From DATJWY01 sp035500775 (GTDB taxonomy: Bacteria; Pseudomonadota; Alphaproteobacteria; Acetobacterales; Acetobacteraceae): DNA of 21,085 bases. The stretch is taken from assembly GCA_035500775.1 (NCBI GenBank), contig DATJWY010000191.1:1-21085 (forward strand), read 5' to 3'. A program made the translations under genes and the position numbers. Under the pieces are notes generated by a model. The model ran no database searches. It was not told the DNA's origin and was given only the letters and a program-made list of their open reading frames with translations. This document shows, in pieces, positions 1 to 7,551 of the stretch. Position 1 is the stretch's first letter; every line of letters begins with the position of its first letter.

Positions 1-800
1 AGCACCTGCAGGCTGCGCAGATCCGCGCCCCGCGCCAGCATGTGCGAGGCGAAGGAATGCCGCAGCACATGCGGCGAGACCCGCCCCGGGTCGATGCCGG
101 CCGCCAGCGCCACCTGCCGCAGCATCGGATCGAAGGCCTGCCGGGTCATCGGCCGGCGGCGGTCCCGGCCGGGGAACAGCCAGGGCGTCTCCACCGCCGC
201 CCCGGCGCGCGGCGGATCGGCGGCGATCAGCGCCAGCGCCGCCTGCCGCGACGCCTCGGAGAGCGGCACGATCCGCTCCTTGCCGCCCTTGCCCCGCACC
301 AGCAGCACCCGCGCCTCCCGCGCGAGCGCCACACGCCGCAGGCTGAGCAGTTCCGACACCCGCAGCCCGGTGGCGTAGAGGATCTCCAGCACCGCGCGCG
401 CCAGCACGCCGCGCCGCCCGGGCAAGGCCGGGGCGGCGGCGAGCAGGGCATCGACCTCCGCCTCCGTCAGGTATTTCGGCAGCGGCCTGGCGAGTTTCGG
501 GCTGTCCAGTTCCAGTGTCGGGTCGTCCGGCCGCACGCCCTCGCGGGCGAGGAAGCGGAAGAATTGCCGCAGGCAGGAGAGCCGGCGCGCCTGGGTCCGC
601 GCCGACAGCCCCTCGGCCACGAGAGCGGCGAGAAAGGCGCGCAGCGTCGCCGGGCCGGAGGCCGCCGCCGATTCGCCCCTTGCGGCGGCGAAGGCGGCGA
701 AGGCGGCCAGATCAGCGCCATAGGCGGCAAGCGTGTTCCGCGCCGCGCCGCGCTCGGCGGCCAGCATCTCCAGAAAGGCTTCCTCGTGCCGGCCGGTCAT
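1..800 (-). CDS. xerD: Tyrosine recombinase XerC/XerD, 3' end cut by window edge
   Basis: Site-specific tyrosine recombinase, a member of the pair that resolves chromosome dimers at dif in the cytoplasm. About 266 residues are visible. The N-terminal SAM-like core-binding domain covers roughly residues 5-90 (AARNTLAAYGADLAAF, then LSCLRQFFRFLAREG). The catalytic domain follows. I see the first catalytic Arg in YATGLRVSELLSL (about residue 146), the beta-hairpin Lys in VRGKGGKERIVPLS, and the HxxR box in HVLRHSFASHMLARGAD (about residues 243-246). The second conserved His and the Tyr nucleophile lie beyond the edge. The ATG at 800-798 gives MTGRHEEAF, a normal Xer N-terminus. A palindromic repeat (807-918) sits directly upstream and no clear ribosome site is visible. 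XerD is preferred over XerC because of its position next to aro genes, known in other alphaproteobacteria, but the paralogue choice is inference. Confidence 0.9.
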   Translation of the reverse strand, partial: MTGRHEEAFLEMLAAERGAARNTLAAYGADLAAFAAFAAARGESAAASGPATLRAFLAALVAEGLSARTQARRLSCLRQFFRFLAREGVRPDDPTLELDSPKLARPLPKYLTEAEVDALLAAAPALPGRRGVLARAVLEILYATGLRVSELLSLRRVALAREARVLLVRGKGGKERIVPLSEASRQAALALIAADPPRAGAAVETPWLFPGRDRRRPMTRQAFDPMLRQVALAAGIDPGRVSPHVLRHSFASHMLARGADLRSLQV

Positions 801-806
801 GCGGAA

Positions 807-918
807 GGCCAGGGGCTCTGCCCCTGGACCCCACTGGGGGCGAGCGCCCTCAGACCCGCACAAGTAAAGGATTCCAAAGGCTTGCCTTTGGTGGGGTCCA
901 GGGGCAAAGCCCCTGGCC
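807..918. repeat. Interspersed palindromic repeat, full copy (R1)
   Basis: Two 26-base arms in inverted orientation (807-832 and 893-918) match at 25 of 26 positions. Each arm is itself a hairpin of the form CCAGGGGC-nnn-GCCCCTGG followed by ACCCC. Inside lies a second palindrome (874-891, CCAAAGG-CTTG-CCTTTGG) and a short GGGCG-AG-CGCCC hairpin near 835-849. The reverse complement of this copy aligns along its length with the copy at 6260-6374. It separates xerD from the small membrane gene, so it may also end transcription. Function is unknown. Confidence 0.9.
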
Positions 919-920
919 TG

Positions 921-1064
921 TTAATGCGTCTGGAACCGGTCGTTCGGCAGCACATGCTCCACCGGCGCCGGATGCGGCTTGGGCGGAAACGCACCAAGAT
1001 AAATCGTCCCCGCGGCCAGCAGGAAAACGAACAGACCAGCGACGATCAGGAAAACTCGTATCAT
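921..1064 (-). CDS. Small single-pass membrane protein, 47 aa
   Basis: Hypothetical protein of 47 residues. Residues 1-25 (IRVFLIVAGLFVFLLAAGT and on) form one hydrophobic helix. A short proline- and histidine-containing tail follows (FPPKPHPAPVEHVLPNDRF) and would lie on the far side of the membrane. The start at 1064-1062 is supported by an AGAGGGAG ribosome site a few bases upstream, and this start excludes a longer arginine-rich N-terminus that does not look like protein. The gene is divergent from aroKB and upstream of xerD on the same strand, with repeat R1 between them. I recognise no named family. Function cannot be stated. Confidence 0.7.
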   Translation of the reverse strand: MIRVFLIVAGLFVFLLAAGTIYLGAFPPKPHPAPVEHVLPNDRFQTH

Positions 1065-1151
1065 CGGCTCCCTCTGCCGGCGCCTGCGCCATACGCGCGG
1101 CCCGGCCCCCCCGTGTCCTGCCACTCGAATGGTGTGCTAGCCTTCGCGGTC

Positions 1152-2984
1152 ATGACACGCAACACCGCCCCGACGGGGGAGCCATTCAATACGCCCCTGA
1201 ACGTGCCCCCAGACGCGCTCCCGGGTGCGCTCCCTGATACGCCCCTGGACACGCCCCTGGGCACGACCGTCGTTACGCCCATCGGTATGCCCCTGGGCGC
1301 GCTCCCGGACGCCCCCCGGGAGGATCAGCCCCTGGCCGCCCATCCCGCCCTCCACCACGGACGCAGCATCGTTCTCGTCGGCCTGATGGGGGCCGGAAAG
1401 ACCTCGATCGGCCGACGCCTCGCCGCCCGACTCGGCCTACCCTTCCGTGACGCCGACGCCGAGATCGAGCAGGCCGCCGGCTGCACGGTGCCGGAAATCT
1501 TCGCCCGCTTCGGCGAGCAGGCCTTCCGCGAGGGCGAGCGCCGGGTGATCCGCCGCCTGCTGGAAGGGCCGCCCTTGGTGCTCGCCACCGGCGGCGGCGC
1601 CTTCATGGACCCGGAGACGCGGACGGCGATCCGCGAACAGGGCGTCTCCATCTGGCTGCGCTGCCGCCTCGCGACGCTTGTCCGCCGCACCTCGACGCGC
1701 GACAACCGGCCGCTGCTGCGGGCCGGCGATCCGACCGCGATCCTGCAGCGCCTGATGGAGGTGCGGCATCCGGTCTATGCCGAGGCCGACATCATCGTGG
1801 ATAGCGGAGAGGACAGCCCGGAGATGACGACGACCCATGTGCTGGAGGCGCTGACCACGTGGCGGGAGCCGCGCCGGCTCCGCGTGTCCCTCGCCGCCAG
1901 CGCCTATGACGTGGTGATCGGCAACGACCTGCTCGCGCGTGCCGGCGCCCTGCTCGCCCCGGTGCTGCCGCAGAAGCGGGCCGTGATCGTCACCGACGCC
2001 CATGTCGGCCCGCTGCACCTGCCGGCGCTGCTCGCCGGGCTGGAGGAGGCCGGGTTCGAGTCGCGCACCCTCACCGTGCCGCCGGGCGAGGCCTCGAAGC
2101 GGCTCGACATGTTCGGCCGGGTGGTCGATGGCCTGCTGGAGGCCGGGGTGGAGCGGCGGACCGCCGTGATCGCCCTCGGCGGCGGCGTAGTCGGCGACCT
2201 CGCCGGCTTCGCGGCGGCGACCACCTTGCGCGGCCTGCCCTTCGTCCAGGTGCCGACCAGCCTGCTCGCCCAGGTCGATTCGAGCGTGGGCGGCAAGACC
2301 GGCATCAACACCGCCTATGGCAAGAACCTGCTCGGCGCCTTCCACCAGCCGCGCGCGGTGCTGGCCGATACCGGCACCCTCGCCTCCCTGCCCCCGCGCG
2401 AGCTGCGCGCCGGCTATGCCGAGATCGCCAAGGCCGGGCTGATCGGCGACGCGGAGCTGTTCGCCTGGTGCGAGGCGCATGGCCGCGCCGTGGTCGAGGG
2501 CGACCACGAGGCGCAGGGCGAGGCCGTGCTGCGCGCCTGCGCCTTCAAGGCGCGCGTGGTCGGGGACGATGAGCGGGAGGAGAAGCCGAATGACGGCCGC
2601 GCCCTGCTCAATCTCGGCCACACCTTCGGCCACGCGCTAGAGGCCGAATGCGGCTATGACGGCTCGCTGCTGCATGGCGAGGCGGTCGGGCTCGGACTCG
2701 GCCTCGCCTTCCGGCTTTCCGCCCTGCTCGGCCTCTGCGCGGAGGCGGACGCGGAGCGGGTGATCGCGCATGTCGCATCCGTCGGCCTGCCGGCGCTGCT
2801 GACCGACCTGCCGCGCCGGTTCTCGGCGTCGCGGCTGATCGCGCATATGCAGCGCGACAAGAAGATGCGGGACGGCAAGCTCGCCTTCGTGCTGGCGCGC
2901 GGCGTCGGCCAGGCCTTCACCTCGCGCGATGTGCCGCCGGACGCGGTGGAGGCGGTGCTGCGCGAGGCGGGCTGCGAGGTCTGA
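1152..2984 (+). CDS. aroKB: Bifunctional shikimate kinase / 3-dehydroquinate synthase (AroK-AroB fusion)
   Basis: A 610-residue single reading frame joins two shikimate-pathway enzymes. Residues 71-235 are shikimate kinase (shikimate + ATP to shikimate 3-phosphate): P-loop GLMGAGKT (77-84), D100/D102 of the DADAEIE segment, TGGGA (146-150), and the lid DNRPLL (184-189). Residues 243-610 are 3-dehydroquinate synthase (DAHP to 3-dehydroquinate): NAD-binding ALGGGVVGDLAGF (341-353), likely metal ligands E424 (GYAEIAK), H490 (LGHTFGH) and H508 (LHGEAVG), and K427. The linker is only about 10 residues. Residues 10-60 are a Pro/Leu-rich extension of near-repeats (TPLDTPLG), absent from ordinary AroK. 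The ATG at 1152 has no clear ribosome site; the in-frame ATG at 1290 is an alternative. An internal ATG at 1824 (residue 225), with a GGAGAGG about 14 bases upstream, could make AroB alone. The cytoplasmic location follows from the family. Confidence 0.93.
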   Translation: MTRNTAPTGEPFNTPLNVPPDALPGALPDTPLDTPLGTTVVTPIGMPLGALPDAPREDQPLAAHPALHHGRSIVLVGLMGAGKTSIGRRLAARLGLPFRDADAEIEQAAGCTVPEIFARFGEQAFREGERRVIRRLLEGPPLVLATGGGAFMDPETRTAIREQGVSIWLRCRLATLVRRTSTRDNRPLLRAGDPTAILQRLMEVRHPVYAEADIIVDSGEDSPEMTTTHVLEALTTWREPRRLRVSLAASAYDVVIGNDLLARAGALLAPVLPQKRAVIVTDAHVGPLHLPALLAGLEEAGFESRTLTVPPGEASKRLDMFGRVVDGLLEAGVERRTAVIALGGGVVGDLAGFAAATTLRGLPFVQVPTSLLAQVDSSVGGKTGINTAYGKNLLGAFHQPRAVLADTGTLASLPPRELRAGYAEIAKAGLIGDAELFAWCEAHGRAVVEGDHEAQGEAVLRACAFKARVVGDDEREEKPNDGRALLNLGHTFGHALEAECGYDGSLLHGEAVGLGLGLAFRLSALLGLCAEADAERVIAHVASVGLPALLTDLPRRFSASRLIAHMQRDKKMRDGKLAFVLARGVGQAFTSRDVPPDAVEAVLREAGCEV

Positions 2985-3000
2985 GGCTCCTTGGTTATAA

Positions 3001-3026
3001 GGCGAGGGGCTCCGCCCCTCGACCCC
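3001..3026. repeat. Single arm of the palindromic repeat (R2), possible terminator
   Basis: One 26-base arm, GGCGAGGGGCTCCGCCCC and on to GACCCC, sits 16 bases after the aroKB stop. It differs from the R1 arm at only a few positions and forms a GAGGGGC-TCC-GCCCCTC hairpin. The second arm is not recognisable, although GGGGGAGGCCTGGCC at about 3054-3068 could be a decayed remnant. Its place between convergent aroKB and the CBS gene suits a bidirectional terminator, but no T-run follows. Confidence 0.7.
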
Positions 3027-3092
3027 GCTGGGGCCTGATAAAACCGGTCACGGAGGGGGAGGCCTGGCCTTAACCTAAGGCACGCCCCGATA

Positions 3093-3527
3093 TCAGACCG
3101 CGCTGGACACGTAGGCCTTGAGGTTGTCCACCTCGACTTCCTGCTGCGACAGACGCGCCTTCACCACGTCGCCGATGCTGATGATGCCCACCAACTGGCC
3201 GCGCTCCAGCACCGGCAGGTGACGGACGCGGCTCGCCGTCATCAGGGTCATCGCCTCGGCCACGGTCGTCACCGGGGTGACGGTGTGCAGCACGGTGGTC
3301 ATCAGTTGCGCCGCGGTCATGGCGATGGCGCGCTCTCCCTCGCGGGCGATGGTGCGGACGATGTCCCGCTCGCTCAGGATGCCGAGCAGCTGGCCCGCGG
3401 CATCCCGCACCAGGACGGCACCGATACGCCGGGCGGTAAGCACCTGTGCCGCCTCGGCGACGGTCGCGGTCAGGAGGATGTCGGCGATCTCGTTGCCCTT
3501 GTGCTTCAGGATGGCGGCGACGGTCAT
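3093..3527 (-). CDS. Two-CBS-domain protein
   Basis: A cytoplasmic protein of 144 residues made almost entirely of a CBS pair (Bateman module), which in this family binds adenine nucleotides and signals energy state. CBS1 spans about residues 10-62, ending GILSERDIVR. CBS2 spans about 75-130, ending GIISIGDVVKARL. A short tail EVDNLKAYVSSAV follows, common in stand-alone alphaproteobacterial CBS proteins. No catalytic domain is attached, so the partner is unknown. The start at 3527-3525 (MTVAAILKHKG) is chosen because an AGGGAG ribosome site lies just upstream and the longer frame adds 51 residues unlike the family. It is 347 bases downstream of the ABC exporter on the same strand, so it probably has its own promoter. 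Confidence 0.9.
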   Translation of the reverse strand: MTVAAILKHKGNEIADILLTATVAEAAQVLTARRIGAVLVRDAAGQLLGILSERDIVRTIAREGERAIAMTAAQLMTTVLHTVTPVTTVAEAMTLMTASRVRHLPVLERGQLVGIISIGDVVKARLSQQEVEVDNLKAYVSSAV

Positions 3528-3874
3528 GGTTATCTGCTCCCTTGCAAATTTTTCTGGCCGGGAGAGTCCCCCGGCCAGGTGGCTTCCCTCCCAACCGGCG
3601 GACCGCTCCGCGGTACTCCTGGTCATGGCGCGCTCCGCCGCGAGCCCGGCAGCCGGGCCCGTGACACGCCTGTTAAGCAAGTATGCCTATCCGAGCGACG
3701 CCGCCGGTATATGGCTTGCGTGCGCCGCACAATCGGGTTTCCGGCGCAAGGGCTTGGTTTTTCGGCGTTTTTGCCCGGGGCGGAAGCGGACGGCCTCCAC
3801 ACAACCGCGTGATCCACGGCCGGATGATTGCCTGGGCGATGAGAGCGCCCCGCGCCTTCAAAGCCCGCCGACGA
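3528..3874. other. Intergenic leader of the CBS gene with a hairpin
   Basis: No convincing gene lies in these 347 bases; short frames here are arginine-rich and lack family features. A perfect 9-bp inverted repeat, CTGGCCGGG (3554-3562) and CCCGGCCAG (3570-3578) with a 7-base loop, lies about 27 bases before the CBS start codon. On the minus strand it is followed by AAAAATTT, not a T-run, so it is more likely a 5'-leader structure than a terminator. Confidence 0.5.
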
Positions 3875-5644
3875 TCACTCCGCGGCGATGGCGAGCGGCG
3901 TCGTGATCTGGTTGGCGACCAGTTCGGCGAAGCGGCCGCCATGCCGCACCAGGGCATCGAACCGCCCGCGCTCAACGATGCGGCCGCCATCGAACACCAG
4001 GATCTCGTCCGCGTCCCGCACGGTGGAGAGGCGGTGGGCGATGATGAAGGTGGTCCGCCCCCGCATCAGCGCCGCCATGGCGCGGGAGACGCGGGCCTCG
4101 GTCGCGGCGTCCAGCGCGCTCGTCGCCTCGTCCAGGATCAGGATCGGCGGGTTCTTGAGCAAAGCGCGGGCGATGGCGAGGCGCTGCCGCTGGCCGCCCG
4201 AGAGGGTGGCGCCGCGCTCGCCCACGAGCGTGTCGTAGCCGTCCTTCTGACGCATGATGAAGTCATGCGCCTCGGCCAGCCGGCAGGCCCGCTCCAGCTC
4301 CTCATCCGTCGCATCCGGCTTGCCGACCAGCAGGTTCTCGCGGATCGAGCGGTTGAACAGCATGCTTTCCTGGAACACCACGCCGATCGAGCGGCGCATG
4401 CTCTCCAGGGTCACGTCGCGCAGATCCTGCCCGTCGATCAGGATGCCGCCGCTCACCGGGTCCCACATACGCTGCAGCAGGCTCATGGCGGTGGACTTGC
4501 CGGCGCCGGTATGGCCGACCAGGGCGACGACATTGCCCGGCCGCGCCACGAAGGAGACGTCGGAGAGGATGTTCGGGCCGCCCGGATAGGCGAAGCCGAC
4601 ATGCTCGAACGCCACCTCGCCATGCGTCACCTTCAGCGCGTGCGCGTCCGGCCGCTCGGCGACCGTGCTCTTCGTGTCCAGCACGGCGAAGAAATCCTCC
4701 AGCGAGGGGAGGCGCATGAACATGTTGTTGACGAAGTTCACCCCGGCCTCCAGCCGGCCGATGAGCAGCGTCGCGAAGCCCATGAAGGAGACGATCTCGG
4801 CGACGCTCGCCTCGCCGTTCAGGTGCAGCACCGTGCCGACCAGCACGATGGTGATCACCGCGAGCGTGCTGGCGCCGCGGGTGAGCACGTTCACCACCGC
4901 CCACCAGTTCAGCACCGGGAACTGGTGCGCGATCACCTGATCGACGATGGCGCGGAAGCGCCGCGCCTCGGTGGCGAGGCCGGTGAAGGACTGCACCACC
5001 GTGACATTGGCGAGCGCGTCCTGCGCCGTGGCGGCGAGCAGCCCCTGCTGCGCCTCCGCCCGGCGCTGCCCGGCCTGGGTGTTACGGATGACCACGACCG
5101 TGACCAGCGTGAACACGACGACCAGCACGACCAGCGCCATCGCCAGCCGCCAGTTCATCAGCATGGTCAGCGGCAGCAGCACGAGCATGGCGACATAGGT
5201 CGCCATCTGCTCACGGAACAGCACGAGCCAGAGGGCGAACAGGCTTTCCGCCCCGCCCAGCATCGTCTTCATCAGCCGGCCGGAATGCGACTCGCCGTGG
5301 AAGGCGAGCGGCATCGCCAGGACATGGTTGAAATACCGGCTCATGGCGGCAAGGCGGTTGCGATGCGCCATGCGCTCGGACTGCCAGGCGACCCCCATGT
5401 TGGCGAGGATGCCGCCGGCGCCGATGGCGAGCCACAGGCCGATCAGCCGCGCCGCCTCCCCCCAGAGCTGGGCGCGCGGCACCGTATCCGACTGCGCGAG
5501 CAGGCCGATGACGCGACCGAACAGCATCGGGTCCAGGAATTGCAGCCCCGCCACGACCATGTTGGCCACGGCCAGCACCGCCGCGAGACGGCCATCCGTC
5601 CCGAGCATGCAGAGAACCCGCTTGTAGGTCTTGAGGAGGCGCAT
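3875..5644 (-). CDS. ndvA: NdvA/ChvA-type ABC exporter, fused permease-ATPase
   Basis: Inner-membrane half-transporter of 589 residues that works as a homodimer. Residues 15-310 are the six-helix ABC-B type membrane domain. Segments such as FHGESHSGRLMKTML (115-129) and FALWLVLFRE (136-145) are characteristic of the ChvA/NdvA group, which exports cyclic beta-1,2-glucan to the periplasm in rhizobia. The nucleotide-binding domain covers 340-580: Walker A GHTGAGKS (377-384), Q-loop VFQES (423-427), signature LSGGQRQR (481-488), Walker B ILILDEATSALD (501-512), H-loop His537. The ATG at 5644 gives MRLLKTYKRVLCML, in register with the family; a GTG 39 bases upstream is less likely. No glucan synthase (ndvB) is in the window, so the real substrate is uncertain. 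Confidence 0.87.
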   Translation of the reverse strand: MRLLKTYKRVLCMLGTDGRLAAVLAVANMVVAGLQFLDPMLFGRVIGLLAQSDTVPRAQLWGEAARLIGLWLAIGAGGILANMGVAWQSERMAHRNRLAAMSRYFNHVLAMPLAFHGESHSGRLMKTMLGGAESLFALWLVLFREQMATYVAMLVLLPLTMLMNWRLAMALVVLVVVFTLVTVVVIRNTQAGQRRAEAQQGLLAATAQDALANVTVVQSFTGLATEARRFRAIVDQVIAHQFPVLNWWAVVNVLTRGASTLAVITIVLVGTVLHLNGEASVAEIVSFMGFATLLIGRLEAGVNFVNNMFMRLPSLEDFFAVLDTKSTVAERPDAHALKVTHGEVAFEHVGFAYPGGPNILSDVSFVARPGNVVALVGHTGAGKSTAMSLLQRMWDPVSGGILIDGQDLRDVTLESMRRSIGVVFQESMLFNRSIRENLLVGKPDATDEELERACRLAEAHDFIMRQKDGYDTLVGERGATLSGGQRQRLAIARALLKNPPILILDEATSALDAATEARVSRAMAALMRGRTTFIIAHRLSTVRDADEILVFDGGRIVERGRFDALVRHGGRFAELVANQITTPLAIAAE

Positions 5645-5943
5645 CCGGTCGCTCGCCCTTTTCCATATCCGATCCGGGCGCACCGCACCCCATCAGGGCT
5701 GTGTCTACATGGAGATCAGGGCGACAAATTGGCAGACCCGAAATACGCGCGAATAAACCGGCCGCCGCGGCAGCGATGCCACGCCCGGCGGGAAAGCGGC
5801 GGCCGCGCGCGCGTTAGGCGGCAATGGCGGGGTTAGCCCCCCTTGCGCCGCGCCCGCGACGCCGCTCTGCTCCCCGGGCTCGCGCGTCAGGCGAGGCGGA
5901 ACCAGCCGTGCCTTGCGCCACCAACCAGACAGGAGCGTCATCC

Positions 5944-6240
5944 ATGTCCCAGGAAGTCCGCGTCGTCGCCCATGTGAAAGCGAAACCCGGTCAGGAAACC
6001 GCCCTGCGGGAGGCGCTGCTGCAGGCGCTGGAGCCGGTGCGCGCCGAACCCGGCTGCCTCGCCTACCACCTGCACGCCGATGTCCGCGCCGCCGGGCATT
6101 TCGTTTTCGTCGAGACCTGGGCGAACGAGGCAGCGCTCACGCAACACATGGGCGCGCCGAATCTCCGGCAATTGGCGGAGACCATCACCCCACTGCTGGC
6201 CGAGCCCCTCGCCGTCACCGTGCTGCGCCAGATCGGCTGA
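5944..6240 (+). CDS. ABM-fold (YgiN-like) monooxygenase domain protein
   Basis: A 98-residue protein forming a single dimeric ferredoxin-like ABM domain. Visible features are VRVVAHVKAKPGQE (5-18) as first strand and turn, ALREALLQALEPVRAEPGCLAYHLH (20-44), and FVFVETWANEAALTQHMG (53-70), which is the classic ETW...H block of this family. Members act as small cofactor-free oxygenases or quinol/aldehyde-modifying enzymes in the cytoplasm; the substrate cannot be told from sequence. ATG 5944 is preferred because AGGAG lies 9 bases upstream and the upstream in-frame extension is Arg/Pro-rich and unlike the family. It is divergent from ndvA across 299 bases and convergent with pdxY. Confidence 0.88.
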   Translation: MSQEVRVVAHVKAKPGQETALREALLQALEPVRAEPGCLAYHLHADVRAAGHFVFVETWANEAALTQHMGAPNLRQLAETITPLLAEPLAVTVLRQIG

Positions 6241-6259
6241 TATCGCTCTGGCAGGCTAA

Positions 6260-6374
6260 GGCCAAAGGCTCCGCCCCTGGACCCCGCCAAAGGCAAGCCT
6301 TTGGAATCCTTTACTTAAGTGATCGGGGGTCTGGGGCCTCAAGGCCCCAGCGGGTCCAGGGCGGAGCCCTGGCC
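6260..6374. repeat. Interspersed palindromic repeat, full copy (R3)
   Basis: Left arm 6260-6285 (GGCCAAAGGCTCCGCCCC, then TGGACCCC), inner palindrome 6287-6304 (CCAAAGGC-AA-GCCTTTGG), the shared block GAATCCTTTACTT, a GGGGCCTCAAGGCCCC hairpin (about 6334-6349), and a right arm 6352-6374 (GGGTCCAGGGCGGAGCCC, then TGGCC). It matches the reverse complement of R1 in the same order of parts. It fills the space between the convergent ABM and pdxY genes and could terminate both transcripts. Confidence 0.9.
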
Positions 6375-6383
6375 TTCCCTTTG

Positions 6384-7253
6384 CTAGCCACCATCCAACG
6401 GCCGCGCGACGTAGCGGACCAAGGGGCTGACGAACTCATCCTGCGCCGCGACGGTCAGGATCTCGCGTGCCCCCGCCTCCGCCGTCCGGCGCAGCAGGCC
6501 GTGGATGGAACTCCCCGCCAGTTCGAGCGCGGCCCGGGGGTTCCCCTCGCGCAGCACATGGAACAGGAACAGCGCCGCGATCGCGTCGCCGGCGCCGTTC
6601 ACCGTGATCGGCAGGCGCGGCGTGCGCAGCAGGAACGCGCCGTCCGGGCCGGCGGCCAGCAGGTCCAGCGCGTCCGGCGGCGTCGCCTCGGTGATGACGC
6701 TGGTGACGAGGACGATGCGGCGGCCATCGGGCGCCATGCTCCGTTGCAGGGCGGCGACCGCCCGCATCGTGTCGGCGAGTGACCGTGCCCCGAGTCCGGT
6801 CAGGTGTTCCAGCTCGAACTGGTTCGGGGTCAGGATATCGGCCTGGGGCACTGCCCGGGCGCGCATGAAATCCGGGATGCCGGGCCGGACGAACACGCCG
6901 CGCCCGTCATCGCCGAGCACCGGGTCGCAGCAATAGAGCGCGCGGGGATTGGCGGCGCGCACCCGGCTGACCGCATCGAGGATCGCCGCGCCGATCTCCG
7001 CGTCGCCCATGTAGCCGGAGAGCACCGCGTCGCAGGACGGCAGCACGCCGCGCGCCTCGATGCCGTCCAGCAGCGCCCGCACCGCCTCGCCGGTGAAGAC
7101 CTGGCCGGTCCAGGCGCCGTAGCCGGTGTGGTTGGAGAATTGCACCGTGTTGATCGCCCAGACCTCGGCGCCCAGGCGTTGCAGGGGGAACACGGCGCTG
7201 GCGTTGCCGACATGGCCGTAGGCGACCCAGGACTGGATGGAGAGGATGTTCAT
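6384..7253 (-). CDS. pdxY: Pyridoxal kinase PdxY
   Basis: A 289-residue cytoplasmic kinase of the ribokinase fold that phosphorylates pyridoxal to pyridoxal 5'-phosphate in the vitamin B6 salvage route. The N-terminus MNILSIQSWVAYGHVGNASAV places the substrate loop (QS, then YGHVGN 12-17) as in PdxY. Further markers are FSNHTGYGAW (39-48), CDPVLGDDG (109-117), TPNQFELEHLTG (142-153) and the catalytic NGAGDAIAALF with Asp223. Length equals the family norm. ATG 7253-7251 is the only good start, with AAGG upstream. The 298 bases to the divergent Spy-like gene hold both promoters; I see no clear operator or PdxR site. Confidence 0.95.
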   Translation of the reverse strand: MNILSIQSWVAYGHVGNASAVFPLQRLGAEVWAINTVQFSNHTGYGAWTGQVFTGEAVRALLDGIEARGVLPSCDAVLSGYMGDAEIGAAILDAVSRVRAANPRALYCCDPVLGDDGRGVFVRPGIPDFMRARAVPQADILTPNQFELEHLTGLGARSLADTMRAVAALQRSMAPDGRRIVLVTSVITEATPPDALDLLAAGPDGAFLLRTPRLPITVNGAGDAIAALFLFHVLREGNPRAALELAGSSIHGLLRRTAEAGAREILTVAAQDEFVSPLVRYVARPLDGG

Positions 7254-7551
7254 GGCACGCCTTGGCTCCCAGGATGGACCGGAGACCGGGAGTTTGACCG
7301 CCCCCGCCCGCGATGGGTAGGCAGGAGCGGTACGGTGCCGCGCGACGCCGCCCGCCCTGGCGATCGTCCATGGCGGCAGCCCGGTATGCGTCCACGCTGC
7401 CCCGGCACGGCCGTTTTCGTGCCTTCATTCTGGCCCGCAAAGATGCGGAACTCTGGCCGATCCGGGAGGAGCCCCACGGTTCCGCCCCCGGCAGCGTCTT
7501 CATCGCACCGGCCGCTCATCCCGATGCGGCTGGCCCTGATCGGAGGATTTC

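Noticed and set aside
1..800. The recombinase as integrase of a mobile element
   Set aside because: Its motifs and neighbours (aro genes, no tRNA or attachment site seen) fit chromosomal XerC/XerD; no element boundary is visible.
42..1151. Open plus-strand frame continuous with aroKB, which would make a 980-residue protein
   Set aside because: It is antisense to xerD and passes through repeat R1 and the small membrane gene; its residues are Arg/Gly/Pro-rich and show no domain. The true start is at 1152 or later.
1437..2633. Long minus-strand frame opposite aroKB
   Set aside because: Low-complexity His/Gln/Gly-rich translation typical of the antisense of GC-rich genes; the plus strand has complete enzyme motifs.
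3554..3578. Perfect 9-bp hairpin as a transcription terminator
   Set aside because: It lies in the 5' leader of the CBS gene and is followed on that strand by A residues, not T; kept only as a leader structure.
3683..5836. Long plus-strand frame opposite the ABC exporter
   Set aside because: Same antisense pattern, with many His/Asp/Gln runs; the exporter on the minus strand has all ABC motifs.
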